Source of the DNA: Phenylobacterium sp.
GTDB lineage: Bacteria; Pseudomonadota; Alphaproteobacteria; Caulobacterales; Caulobacteraceae
Direction: 5' to 3'
NCBI GenBank assembly: GCA_004799545.1
Contig: SSMU01000023.1
Span: forward strand, 62,001-126,000
DNA length: 64,000 nucleotides
Below the pieces are notes generated by a model, which saw only the letters and a list, made by a program, of their open reading frames with translations, was not told the origin of the DNA and did no database searches. A program made the translations under genes and the position numbers. Below, in pieces: positions 16,604 to 24,967 of this stretch; the first letter of the stretch is position 1, and each line of letters opens with the position of its first letter.

Positions 16604-18088
16604 ATGCGCGAGCCATCCGGCGTCCTGAAGATCGATCCGCGCGACGACGTGGCCGTGGCCCTGCAGGGCCTGCAGCCCGGCGATGCGGCGGCGGACGGGG
16701 TGACCGCGGCCGAGGCGATCCCAGCCGGGCACAAGGTGGCGCTCAGGGCCATCGCCGCTGGGGAGGAAATCCGCAAGTACGGCTGGCCGATCGGCCAAGC
16801 CACGGCGGCGATCGCCGCGGGTGGGCATGTACACAGCCACAACCTAGCGACCGGGCTCTCCGGCCTCGAAGCCTACGCCTATGCGCCGGCCCCGGCCGAG
16901 GTCCTGCCGCCGGCCAGCGGGCGGACTTTCGAAGGCTATCGCCGCGTCGATGGGCGGGTGGGCACGCGCAACGAGATCTGGATCCTCTGCACGGTCGGCT
17001 GCGTGGCGCGCACCGCCCAGAAGATCGCCGCGGCGGCGAACCGCAAGTTCGCAGGCCGCGTCGACGGGGTGCACGCGCTCACCCATCCGTTCGGCTGCTC
17101 GCAGCTCGGCGACGACCTTTCCGCCACCCGCGAGATGATCGCGGCGCTGGCCGCCCATCCCAACGCCGGCGGGGTGCTGATCCTGGGGCTGGGCTGCGAG
17201 AGCAACCAGCTGGCGCCCCTGCTGGCCTGCGTGCCCGATCACGACCCGCGCCGGCTGAAAGCTTTCGCCGCCCAGGCTTTCGAGGACGAACTGGAGGAGG
17301 GCCTGGCCGCCGTCGAGGCTCTGGTGACCGTGGCCGAGGAGGATCGCCGCGAAACCTGCCCCCTGAGCGACCTGGTGGTCGGCCTGAAGTGCGGCGGCTC
17401 CGACGGCTTTTCGGGCCTGACCGCCAATCCGCTGGTGGGGCGTATCGCCGACGCGGTCTGCGCCGATGGCGGGACGGCGATCTTGACCGAGATCCCGGAG
17501 ATCTTCGGCGCCGAACGGCTGCTGATGGCCCGGGCCAGCGACGAGGGCGTGTTCGACGACATCGCCGCGGTGGTGAACGGCTTCAAATCCTACTTCCTCG
17601 ATCACGGCGAGCCGGTCAGCGAGAACCCCTCGCCGGGCAATATCGAGGGCGGCATCACCACCCTGGAGGAGAAGTCCCTGGGCGCGGTGCAGAAGGCGGG
17701 CCGCAGCCAGGTGGCCGAGGTGCTGCGCTACGCCGAGCGGACCTCGCGGCCGGGCCTCGCCCTGCTGGAGGCGCCCGGCAACGACGCCGTCTCCTCGACC
17801 GCCCTGACGGCGGCGGGCGCGACGGTGATCCTGTTCACCACCGGCCGCGGCACGCCGCTCGGCTTTCCGGCTCCGACCCTGAAGCTCGCCACCAATTCCT
17901 CGCTGGCCCAGCGCAAGCCCCACTGGATCGACTTCGACGCCGGCCGGGTGGCCGCGGGCGAGGACCCAGAGGCCGCCGCCGAACGCCTGCTCGACCTGGT
18001 GGTGGCCACCGCCTCCGGCCGGCCCACCCGCGCCGAAACGAACGACGAGCGGGAGATCGCCCTCTGGAAGCGCGGCGTCACGCTCTAG
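16604..18088 (+). CDS. uxaA: Altronate dehydratase UxaA
   Basis: UxaA dehydrates D-altronate to 2-keto-3-deoxygluconate in the galacturonate pathway. The 494-residue product matches the E. coli length and has both parts of the enzyme. An N-terminal SAF domain (about residues 10-85) carries KYGWPIGQAT and GGHVHSHN. The large C-terminal domain carries FEGYRRVDGRVGTRNEIWILCTVGC, HPFGCSQLGDD, GLKCGGSDGFSGLTANPLVG and NPSPGNIEGGITTLEEKSLG. The D-galactarate/altronate dehydratase family is unmistakable. The transporter partner favours altronate over galactarate. UxaC and UxaB, which would supply altronate, are not in the window. Confidence 0.93.
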   Translation: MREPSGVLKIDPRDDVAVALQGLQPGDAAADGVTAAEAIPAGHKVALRAIAAGEEIRKYGWPIGQATAAIAAGGHVHSHNLATGLSGLEAYAYAPAPAEVLPPASGRTFEGYRRVDGRVGTRNEIWILCTVGCVARTAQKIAAAANRKFAGRVDGVHALTHPFGCSQLGDDLSATREMIAALAAHPNAGGVLILGLGCESNQLAPLLACVPDHDPRRLKAFAAQAFEDELEEGLAAVEALVTVAEEDRRETCPLSDLVVGLKCGGSDGFSGLTANPLVGRIADAVCADGGTAILTEIPEIFGAERLLMARASDEGVFDDIAAVVNGFKSYFLDHGEPVSENPSPGNIEGGITTLEEKSLGAVQKAGRSQVAEVLRYAERTSRPGLALLEAPGNDAVSSTALTAAGATVILFTTGRGTPLGFPAPTLKLATNSSLAQRKPHWIDFDAGRVAAGEDPEAAAERLLDLVVATASGRPTRAETNDEREIALWKRGVTL

Positions 18089-18093
18089 CGCCG

Positions 18094-18155
18094 CTCCCGC
18101 AAGCGGGAGAGGTGAGCGGAAAGAAGAGGGACGCGCCCCGCGAGGAGCGCGTCCC
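18094..18155. terminator. Two hairpins between convergent uxaA and the TonB receptor
   Basis: The first hairpin pairs CTCCCG with CGGGAG around 18094-18109. The second is a perfect 9-bp stem, GGGACGCGC (18128-18136) with GCGCGTCCC (18147-18155), around a 10-base loop. The position between convergent genes suggests two-way termination. Neither has a T run. Confidence 0.5.
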
Positions 18156-18181
18156 AGACCTAGCGCCCAGGGGAGGACGGG

Positions 18182-21037
18182 CTAGTAGGCGTAGCGGAAG
18201 CCGACCAGGAACTCGCGGCCGGTGTGGTGGTAGAAACTCACCAGGTCCTCGGCCCCGTTGAACTGGTCCTGGAACTGGTCGGTGAGGTTGATGCCCTCGA
18301 AGGTGAACTTCAGGTGCCGGTTCCAGGTGTACTGGACCGAGGCGTCGACGTTGGTCGTGGCGTTGGTGCCGTCGAAGGCCTCGCCGAGCTCCTGGCCGGG
18401 CACGCGGGTCAGGTACTTCGCGCGATAGGCGACCGACACGCGGGCCTCGAGCTTGTCGTCCTCATAGTAGAGGGTGGCGTTGTAGGAGCTCGGCGACAGG
18501 CCGGTCAGGTTGTTGGTGGCCACCACCGCGCCCGCCCCATTCACATATTTGATCGACGACTTCACGTGCGTGTAGTTCAGCAGCACGCCCGTATGGCTGA
18601 GGAGGCTCGGCAGGAAGGTGAAGGCCTGCTGGTAGTTGAGCTCGTAGCCGTCCAGCGGCCCGCCAGGGGTGTTGACCGGCGCGGAGAAGGTCCACAGCGT
18701 CGTGGTCACGTCGCAGCCGGCGAGGTTGCCGCAGGCGGCCGTCGCCACCGAGTCCGGGATCCCGAACGGGTTGTTGTGGAAGGTGGAGACCGACTGCTGG
18801 GTCTGCACGAAGCTGCCGATGTCCTTGTGGAAGAAGGCCACCGACAGGAGGGTCCCGGGCGCCGGGTAGTACTCGAACGAAAGGTCGTAGGTCTTGGCCC
18901 GGAACGGCGACAGCAACGGGTTGCCGCTGGTCACCGTGCGGTTGGCGCCGGAGGTGTTCACCGAGACGCCCGGCGCCAGGCTGCCGAGGTCCGGACGGGC
19001 CACCACCTTGGCGGCCGCGAAGCGGATCTGGAACTTGTCGCTGGGCTCCAGCACCGCGTTCAGCGAGGGCAGGGTGTCGCTGTACTTGTGGTCGACGGAG
19101 ACCGGCAGGGCCGTCCCGGAGAGGAAGCTGAAGCCGGACGCGGTTTCGTCCGTGGTCACGTAGCGGACGCCCACGTTGCCGCGGAAGCCCCAGCCCATGA
19201 TCGCGGTCTTCCAGTCGGCCTGGATGTAGCCGCCGGAGTCCTTCTCCTTGACCTGGTTGTTGTTGCCGAGCGCGGGCTCCGGACCCAGGTGGAAGGCGCC
19301 GCCGAACGCGGTCTGGTCGTAGAGGCTGAGCAGGCCGTTGGCGACGTTCAGGTTCGGCACCAGCCAGGTGGTGGGCGTGCCGGCCGGTACGTCGAGGCCG
19401 TTGGTGTTGAGGTTGGTGAGCTGGGAGTAGGAACTCACCGGGATGGCCGCGATGGCCCCGGGGATCACCGACTCCTGGTTGGCGCTGGTGCCGTTGGAGC
19501 GGCGCAGTTCGGTGCTGGCGAAGCCGTACTTCTTGAAGTCGACGCCGGCGGAAAACTTGAGCGCATCCTGCGGCTTCCAGTGCAGGTCGCCGGAGGCCGA
19601 GTCATAGGTGTTGATCGCCCGCTGCGGCCGCTCGCGGATCTGGGTCAGCTTCCAGGAATTGGGGTCGGTCAGGTTGGCCGAGCCGTAGTTCAGCAGCGGC
19701 GCGCGGCCCTGGCTGAAGTCGTAGTGGTAGTTCTGCACGTCGAGCTGGTCGAAGGTCAGCGTCGTCTGGATCGGGTTGGTGAAGTCGGACTTCACATGGC
19801 CCGCCAGCAGGTCCACGTCCCACTGGTCGTTGAAGTCGTGGTGGGCGGCCAGGGTGTACTGCGAGAACTTGGTGTCGAGCTCGTCGAAGCGGTCCTCGAC
19901 CCGCAGGTCCACGTTGTTGAAGGTGCCGGCGGTCATCACGTTGCGGTTGTCGATGGTGGCCGCGGTGACCACGGTCTCGTTGATCCCGCAGGTGCCATTG
20001 GCGCGGGTGGCCGCGGTGCAGGCGCCCCCGACGCTGAACGACGGGGCCTCCAGGTAGCGCTCCTCGCGGGTGCCCTTGAAGTCGGCATAGAGGCCGTCGA
20101 GGGTCACCAGGGTCTTGTCGTTCGGCGCCCACTGCAGGGAGACCGTGCCGCCCAGCCGCTCCTGGTGGTCGGTATAGTCGTCATAGCGCGGGAAGCGCGG
20201 GTGGAGGGCGGCGTCGGCCTGGGCCAGGGTGACGCCCGCATTCGGGCCCACCCCGCCGAAGCCCGGCGCAAACGCATTGCCGGTCGCCCAGCGCACGGTC
20301 GAGGTGCCGATGTCCTTCAGGTCGCGCCGCGAATAGGCGAGCGACGCCAGCGCCCCGAACTGGCCGTCCATCCAGGTGTTGGCGATCAGCACCGAGCCGC
20401 GCGGATTATACTTCTGCGAGAGGTCGTTGTAGCCCTCCTGGCCCGAGACCACGAAGGTGAAGTCCTTGTAGTCGAAGGGCCGCGCGGTCCTGAGGTCGAC
20501 GGTCGCGCCCAGCGAGCCTTCTTCGGTCGCCGCCTCCGGCGTCTTGGCCACGGTGATCGCGTTGAAGAGGTCCGAGGCGAAGACGTTGAAGTCGAAGGCG
20601 CGGCCGCGGTTCACGCCGCCGGCGGCGTCGGAGCTGCCGGTGGTGGCCAGCGCCTCCATGCCGTTGATCCGCACCCGGGTGAACTGCGGACCCAGGCCAC
20701 GAACCGAGATCTCACGGCCTTCGCCCGCGTCGCGGGTGATGGCGACGCCGGGGATGCGCTGGATCGATTCCGACAGGTTGAGGTCCGGGAACTTGCCGAT
20801 GTCCTCGGCCAGGATGGTGTCCTCGGAGATCGTCGCGATCTTCTTGATCTCGACGGCCTTGGCGAGGCTGGACCGGAAGCCGGTGACCACGACCTCGGAG
20901 ACCTCGCCGGTCGCGGCGGCTGTCGTGGCCTGCTGCGCGGCGGCCGGACCCGCGGCCAACATCGCCGCGCCCATGGCGGCCAAGGAGACTCCGCACCACA
21001 AGGTGCGAGTCGACGTCCGAGAAGGCGAGCGCCCCAT
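18182..21037 (-). CDS. TonB-dependent receptor (Caulobacterales carbohydrate type)
   Basis: A 951-residue outer-membrane receptor with a signal peptide (about 1-34, ending AAAQQ). The plug domain begins near residue 45, with VSEVVVTGFRSSLAKAVEIKK, ILAEDIGKFPDLNLSESIQRIPGV and VRGLGPQFTRVRINGMEA. A 22-strand-type barrel follows and ends in the aromatic terminus FLVGFRYAY. This subclass, with IGKFPDLNLSES and a large barrel, is common in Caulobacterales and Sphingomonadales and imports oligosaccharides with TonB/ExbBD energy. Two operator copies lie 81-126 bases upstream, and the LacI regulator gene follows on the same strand further upstream. The likely cargo is a uronate oligosaccharide. A good ribosome site, GAGGGAGGAAG, precedes the ATG. 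Confidence 0.93.
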   Translation of the reverse strand: MGRSPSRTSTRTLWCGVSLAAMGAAMLAAGPAAAQQATTAAATGEVSEVVVTGFRSSLAKAVEIKKIATISEDTILAEDIGKFPDLNLSESIQRIPGVAITRDAGEGREISVRGLGPQFTRVRINGMEALATTGSSDAAGGVNRGRAFDFNVFASDLFNAITVAKTPEAATEEGSLGATVDLRTARPFDYKDFTFVVSGQEGYNDLSQKYNPRGSVLIANTWMDGQFGALASLAYSRRDLKDIGTSTVRWATGNAFAPGFGGVGPNAGVTLAQADAALHPRFPRYDDYTDHQERLGGTVSLQWAPNDKTLVTLDGLYADFKGTREERYLEAPSFSVGGACTAATRANGTCGINETVVTAATIDNRNVMTAGTFNNVDLRVEDRFDELDTKFSQYTLAAHHDFNDQWDVDLLAGHVKSDFTNPIQTTLTFDQLDVQNYHYDFSQGRAPLLNYGSANLTDPNSWKLTQIRERPQRAINTYDSASGDLHWKPQDALKFSAGVDFKKYGFASTELRRSNGTSANQESVIPGAIAAIPVSSYSQLTNLNTNGLDVPAGTPTTWLVPNLNVANGLLSLYDQTAFGGAFHLGPEPALGNNNQVKEKDSGGYIQADWKTAIMGWGFRGNVGVRYVTTDETASGFSFLSGTALPVSVDHKYSDTLPSLNAVLEPSDKFQIRFAAAKVVARPDLGSLAPGVSVNTSGANRTVTSGNPLLSPFRAKTYDLSFEYYPAPGTLLSVAFFHKDIGSFVQTQQSVSTFHNNPFGIPDSVATAACGNLAGCDVTTTLWTFSAPVNTPGGPLDGYELNYQQAFTFLPSLLSHTGVLLNYTHVKSSIKYVNGAGAVVATNNLTGLSPSSYNATLYYEDDKLEARVSVAYRAKYLTRVPGQELGEAFDGTNATTNVDASVQYTWNRHLKFTFEGINLTDQFQDQFNGAEDLVSFYHHTGREFLVGFRYAY

Positions 21038-21118
21038 CCTGCTTCCTCCCTCGCGGAGACTGCCGCCCGCCGAATTGGCTGACGATCGTTAGGCCCTGGG
21101 GCCCGCCTCCGCACCTAA

Positions 21119-21132
21119 TGATACCGGTGTCA
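21119..21132. promoter_or_regulatory. LacI-type operator, proximal, TonB receptor
   Basis: TGATACCGGTGTCA matches TGACACCGGTGTCA at 13 of 14 positions, among the best in the window. Its centre lies 31 bases (about three helical turns) from that of the second site at 21150, which suggests cooperative binding on one face of the DNA. Confidence 0.75.
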
Positions 21133-21149
21133 TTTTCATTTCTGAAGCA

Positions 21150-21163
21150 TGACACCGGTGACA
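21150..21163. promoter_or_regulatory. LacI-type operator, distal, TonB receptor
   Basis: TGACACCGGTGACA matches the palindrome at 13 of 14 positions. It lies between the receptor start (21037) and the end of the regulator gene (21209), and pairs with the site at 21119. Confidence 0.75.
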
Positions 21164-21208
21164 AGTTTCGATCTAGCCATGTTTTGATGCTGCTCGCAAG
21201 CCGACGGC

Positions 21209-22309
21209 TCAGCTTGTCGGAAACGCCGCTGTAGAGGCCCGGACGATCAGCTCGGGCTGGACGTCGTGCAGGACGGGCTGGCGTTGCACGGTGGGCACCA
21301 GCAGCTCGCCGGCCAGCCGGCCCATGTCGCGCAGCGGCAGGCGGACAGAGGTCATCGGCGGCCAGAGCCGGGCGGCGATCGGCGCGTCGTCGAAGCCGAC
21401 CACTGAGAGCTCCGCCGGAACGTTGAGCCCGGCGGCATGGGCCGAGGTGTAGGCGCCGGCGGCCATCTCGTCGTTGAGCGCGAACACCGCGGTCGGCCGA
21501 TCCTTCAGCGCCAGCAGCTCGCGCGCCGCCTCGACCCCGGTCTCGTAGGTGTAGCCGCCCTGCCGCACCAGGGCCGGATCCAGGCTCAGGCCGCGCTCGG
21601 CGAGCCCGGCCTCGAAGCCCTTGCGGCGCTCATGGGAAGATCGGAAATTGGGCGGGCCGGAGATCAGCGCGATCCGCCGGTGGCCGAGGTCGGCCAGGTG
21701 GCGGGCGGCCTGGGCCGCGCCCTCCCCGTCGTGGCTGACCACCATGCGGTCGGGCTCGTCCAGCGGCACCGAGGCGATCCGCACATAGCGGCAGTCGAGC
21801 TCCTTGAGCAGGGCGACCAGCGCCTCGTCCTCCGAGACCGGCGAAGGCAGGACCACGCCGAACGGCTTCTGCCGCTCGACGAAGCTGCGGATATCGTCGA
21901 GGCGGCGCGGGCTGGTGCGGTCGACCGGGCGGACCACCAGCTCGAAGCCGGAGCCCTGGAAGGCGTCGAGCAGGCCCTGCTGGTGGCTGACCGTGTGCTG
22001 CGGATTGGGGTTGTCGTAGATCAGGCCGACCAGGAAGGCGCGGCGAAAGGCCAGGCCTCGGGCCTGTGGATCGGGCGCGAAACCGGTTTCCCGGATGATC
22101 GCCTTGACCGCCTCGCGGGTCTCGCCGCGCACCAGCGGACTGTCGTTGATCACCCGCGAGACCGTCTTCTTGGAGACGCCGGCCATGCGGGCGATGTCGT
22201 TGATCGTCGGCCGCCGCTTCGGGGCGCCCGGAGCGCCGCCGGGCCGTCGACCTGGTGATCCGCCGTCTTCCACGCCTGCTCCGTCCGTACGCGACTGTCC
22301 CCGCGTCAT
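21209..22309 (-). CDS. LacI-family transcriptional regulator
   Basis: A 366-residue regulator. After an unusual 33-residue basic, glycine/proline-rich leader comes the LacI helix-turn-helix and hinge (TINDIARMAGVSKKTVSRVIN, then RGLAFRRAFLVGLIYDN). The periplasmic-binding-protein-like effector domain has GHRRIALISGPPNFRSSHERR, FALNDEMAAGAYTSAH and LSVVGFDDAPIAARLWPPMTSVRLP. Position beside a TonB receptor, KDG kinase and kdu/uxa genes, plus the six shared palindromes, make it the probable repressor of the uronate regulon. The effector is probably an intermediate such as KDG; this is inference. Confidence 0.9.
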   Translation of the reverse strand: MTRGQSRTDGAGVEDGGSPGRRPGGAPGAPKRRPTINDIARMAGVSKKTVSRVINDSPLVRGETREAVKAIIRETGFAPDPQARGLAFRRAFLVGLIYDNPNPQHTVSHQQGLLDAFQGSGFELVVRPVDRTSPRRLDDIRSFVERQKPFGVVLPSPVSEDEALVALLKELDCRYVRIASVPLDEPDRMVVSHDGEGAAQAARHLADLGHRRIALISGPPNFRSSHERRKGFEAGLAERGLSLDPALVRQGGYTYETGVEAARELLALKDRPTAVFALNDEMAAGAYTSAHAAGLNVPAELSVVGFDDAPIAARLWPPMTSVRLPLRDMGRLAGELLVPTVQRQPVLHDVQPELIVRASTAAFPTS

Positions 22310-22352
22310 ACAGGCAAGCCGGCGGTTCGGCCAATCGTGCGGCCCGCGCAGG

Positions 22353-22577
22353 CTAGGTTGCGGCGCGACCCGCGCGCGCCGTCCGGGGCCTGGGCGTGCG
22401 GGCGTGGACGAAGATCGGCTGGCCGTTCTCCAGCATCTCGATGCGCTGGTGGTGCGGCGATTCCAGGAGCTCGCGCAGCGCCAGTTCGCGAGCGCGGAGC
22501 GCGTCGGCGGCGATGATGAAGCTCAACACGGGCACGCCGAAACGGTCGTCGGTGATGTAACACGCGAACGTGCGCAT
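22353..22577 (-). CDS. Small hypothetical protein
   Basis: A 74-residue protein beginning MRTFACYITDDRFGVPVLSFI, with a helical, charged middle (DALRARELALRELLESPHHQRIEML) and a basic alanine/arginine-rich tail. I chose the ATG at 22577 because a strong purine-rich site, GGGGGAG, lies just before it. The pattern of a short strand, the DDR.GVP motif and a helix is seen in small alphaproteobacterial proteins of unknown role. It lies between the kinase and the regulator gene, on the same strand, with 43 bases to the regulator start. Confidence 0.6.
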   Translation of the reverse strand: MRTFACYITDDRFGVPVLSFIIAADALRARELALRELLESPHHQRIEMLENGQPIFVHARTPRPRTARAGRAAT

Positions 22578-22676
22578 GGTTGTGGCTCCCCCGAACGACA
22601 ACCCTCCAGCGTAACAACGTTCGCGTCATTTACCTTGGATAGGCGGCGACGTGGCGCAGCGTCGCAGGCTGAAGCT

Positions 22677-23594
22677 TCAAGCCGCGGGCATGGCGGCGCA
22701 CGGGATGATCGCGCCGCGATGCCGCACCACCGCGCCGGCCAGCCGCCGCGCGGCCGCGACGCACGCGCCAAGCTCTGCGCCACGAAGACGGGCGGCGAGG
22801 TAGGCGGCGTTGAAGGAATCCCCCGCTCCCGTGGTGTCGACCACCGCGACCTCGCCCTCTGCCGGGCGCTCCGGCGCGAACCGCTCGCAGGCCCCGCCCG
22901 AACGGACCTCGATGGCGCGGTCGGCGCGGCGCAGCACGACCTCCGCCCCGGCCTCAGCCCAGGCGGTGGCGGCGAGGTCGGGATCGGCACCGAACGCCTC
23001 GAGGTCCTCGACGCCGGCCGACACCCAGCGGCAGTGGGGCGCGAGCGCCTCGACCGCCCGGCGCGCGGTCGCCGGATCCGGCCAGAGACGGGCGCGGTAG
23101 TTGGTGTCCAGCGCCACGCCGGCGCCGGCCTCGCCCGCCGTCCGCAGCAGCGGCAGCAGCGCCGCGCGGCCGGCCTCGCCGAGGATCGCCAGGCTGATCG
23201 CCGAGACATAGACCAGGCGCGCCGAGCGCATCGCGGCGGCCAGGGCGGCGAGGTCGACGAGCGCCATGTAGTCCCGGGCCGGGGCGGCCTCCCGCCAGTA
23301 GAAGAAGCTGCGCTCGCCGCGGGCATCGCGCTGGATCGCGTAGAGGCCGGGCAGGCGGCCCGCCGCCTCCACAACCAGACCGCTGCCGACACCTTCGTCA
23401 GCCATCAGCTGCAGGATGCCGCGGCTGAACGGATCGCCCGCGCCCACCGCGGTGGCGTAGTCGCAGGCGACGCCAAGCCGGCTGAGATAGACCGCGGTGT
23501 TGAAGGTGTCGCCGGCATAGGCGACGGCGGCCTGGCCCGGGTCGCCCAGGCTCAGCTCCACCATGCATTCCCCAAGCACAACCGCGTCGGCCAT
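22677..23594 (-). CDS. kdgK: 2-dehydro-3-deoxygluconokinase KdgK (PfkB family)
   Basis: KdgK phosphorylates 2-keto-3-deoxygluconate to KDPG for the Entner-Doudoroff pathway. The 305-residue product has the PfkB N-terminal pattern (VVLGECMVELSL; YAGDTFNTAVYLSRLG), the KdgK-like stretch GERSFFYWREAAPARDY, and the signature DTTGAGDSFNAAYLA, with the catalytic Asp259 in GAGD. The substrate call rests on these features and on the presence of kduID and uxaA, both of which make KDG. The start overlaps the sulfatase stop by one base (TGATG), so it is co-translated with the sulfatase and cyclase genes. KDPG aldolase is not in the window. Confidence 0.88.
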   Translation of the reverse strand: MADAVVLGECMVELSLGDPGQAAVAYAGDTFNTAVYLSRLGVACDYATAVGAGDPFSRGILQLMADEGVGSGLVVEAAGRLPGLYAIQRDARGERSFFYWREAAPARDYMALVDLAALAAAMRSARLVYVSAISLAILGEAGRAALLPLLRTAGEAGAGVALDTNYRARLWPDPATARRAVEALAPHCRWVSAGVEDLEAFGADPDLAATAWAEAGAEVVLRRADRAIEVRSGGACERFAPERPAEGEVAVVDTTGAGDSFNAAYLAARLRGAELGACVAAARRLAGAVVRHRGAIIPCAAMPAA

Positions 23595-24967
23595 CAGTCC
23601 TGCAGGTGCTCCACCTGGCCGCGCAGGGCCTTGAAGTAGGGCGGGATGTCCTTGTGCTTGAAGGGCGCGAACTCGGCCTTGGCGGCGGCCAGGCGCGCCT
23701 TCATGGCGGCGGCGATCTCGGGGTGGGTCGCGGCCACACTGTAGTTCTCCGACGGGTCGGCCTTCACATCATAGAGCTGCTCGTAGCCCAGCAGCGCGAT
23801 GGGCAGCCGCAGGCCGCGGTAGTAGGCCGACTGCACATATTTCCAGCCCTGGGTGCGGACGCCGATCGGGTCCTCGTTGTCGAACAGGATCAGGGCCTCG
23901 TGCGGCGAGGGCGCATCGTCCTGCAGCAGGCCGGTGATGTCGCGACCGTCGAGCGTCACGCCCTCCAGCGGCGGCAGGCCGGCCATGGCCCGGAAGGTCG
24001 GCAGGAAGTCGATGCCCATGGCGATGGAGGCGGTCCGCTTGCCGGCCGGCAGCCGGCCCGGCGCCCAGGCGATGCAGGGCACCCGGTAGCCGCCGTCGTA
24101 GGCGCCGCCGCCCTTGCGCTCGCGCAGCCAGCCGGGCGAGCCCTCGAACCAGGGGCCGTTGTCGGAGGTGAAGATCACCACCGTGTCCTGCGCCAGGCCG
24201 AGCTCGGTGAGCTTGGCGAGCAGCCGGCCGACGATGGAATCGATCTCGGCCACCACCGCGCCATAGGGGCCGGCGAAGGTCGACTGGTCGAAGCCGGGGT
24301 GCGGATGCTCCGGCAGGTGCGGCGCGCTGAGCGCCAGTTCGACGAAGAACGGCCGGTCGCGGTTGGCCTCGATGAACGCCTCGGCGTGCTCGTAGAACCG
24401 CTGCTGCAGCTGCGGATAATCAACCGGAGTCTCGATCACCTGGTCGGAGCCGGCATGAGCCTCGAAGAAGGCCAGCGGCTTCATGTCGTGGCTGTAGGGG
24501 ATGCCGAAAAAGCTGTCGAAGCCGTGGTTGGTCGGGGGCCAGGCGGGGCTGTGATGGCCCAGGTGCCACTTGCCGAACAGGGCGGTGGCGTAGGTGGGCT
24601 TCAGGGCGTTGGCGATGGTGACTTCCGAGACCGGCAGGCCGCGGTCGTCGGCCTGCATGATCACCTCGTAGCCTAAGCCCGTGCGCACCGGATAGCGGCC
24701 GGTGAGCAGCCCCGCCCGCGACGGCGTGCAGAGGTTGGCCGGGGCGTAGTAGTCGGTGAGGGTGACCCCTTCGCGGGCCATCTTCTCGATGGCCGGGGTC
24801 TTGATGCCGCCCTGCGTATAGACGCTGACGTCGCCGTAGCCGAGGTCGTCGCAGAGCACGATGACGAAGTTGGGCGGCCGCCGACCGGGCGCCGGCGCGG
24901 CGCGCGCTCCGCCCGCGACGAGGGCGCTGGCCGCGGCCGCCGCCAGCAGGCCTCTGCGATCGATCAT
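23594..24967 (-). CDS. Secreted type-I sulfatase (arylsulfatase family)
   Basis: A 457-residue sulfatase with an export signal (MIDRRGLLAAAAASALVAGGARA). The metal and active-site motifs are present: VLCDDLGYGDVSVY near residues 38-50, then CTPSRAGLLTGRYPVRTG, in which Cys80 is the residue converted to formylglycine. KWHLGHH, VIFTSDNGPW and DGRDITGLL follow. Type-I sulfatases remove sulfate esters and need a formylglycine-generating enzyme, which is not in the window. Placement with KdgK and a uronate regulon suggests that the polysaccharide used here is sulfated. The start overlaps the cyclase stop by four bases (ATGA). The family is certain, the substrate is not. Confidence 0.92.
   Translation of the reverse strand: MIDRRGLLAAAAASALVAGGARAAPAPGRRPPNFVIVLCDDLGYGDVSVYTQGGIKTPAIEKMAREGVTLTDYYAPANLCTPSRAGLLTGRYPVRTGLGYEVIMQADDRGLPVSEVTIANALKPTYATALFGKWHLGHHSPAWPPTNHGFDSFFGIPYSHDMKPLAFFEAHAGSDQVIETPVDYPQLQQRFYEHAEAFIEANRDRPFFVELALSAPHLPEHPHPGFDQSTFAGPYGAVVAEIDSIVGRLLAKLTELGLAQDTVVIFTSDNGPWFEGSPGWLRERKGGGAYDGGYRVPCIAWAPGRLPAGKRTASIAMGIDFLPTFRAMAGLPPLEGVTLDGRDITGLLQDDAPSPHEALILFDNEDPIGVRTQGWKYVQSAYYRGLRLPIALLGYEQLYDVKADPSENYSVAATHPEIAAAMKARLAAAKAEFAPFKHKDIPPYFKALRGQVEHLQD

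Noticed and set aside
18224-21082. A 952-codon open frame on the + strand opposite the TonB receptor
   Set aside because: It is the antisense shadow of a long high-GC gene; its composition (V, G, R, E, H rich) has no domain, while the minus strand reads as a clear receptor.
22090-22105. A palindrome-like AAACCGGTTT in the LacI gene as a seventh operator
   Set aside because: It shares the central ACCGGT but lacks the TGTCA/TGACA flanks found in the other six, and it is deep within coding sequence.
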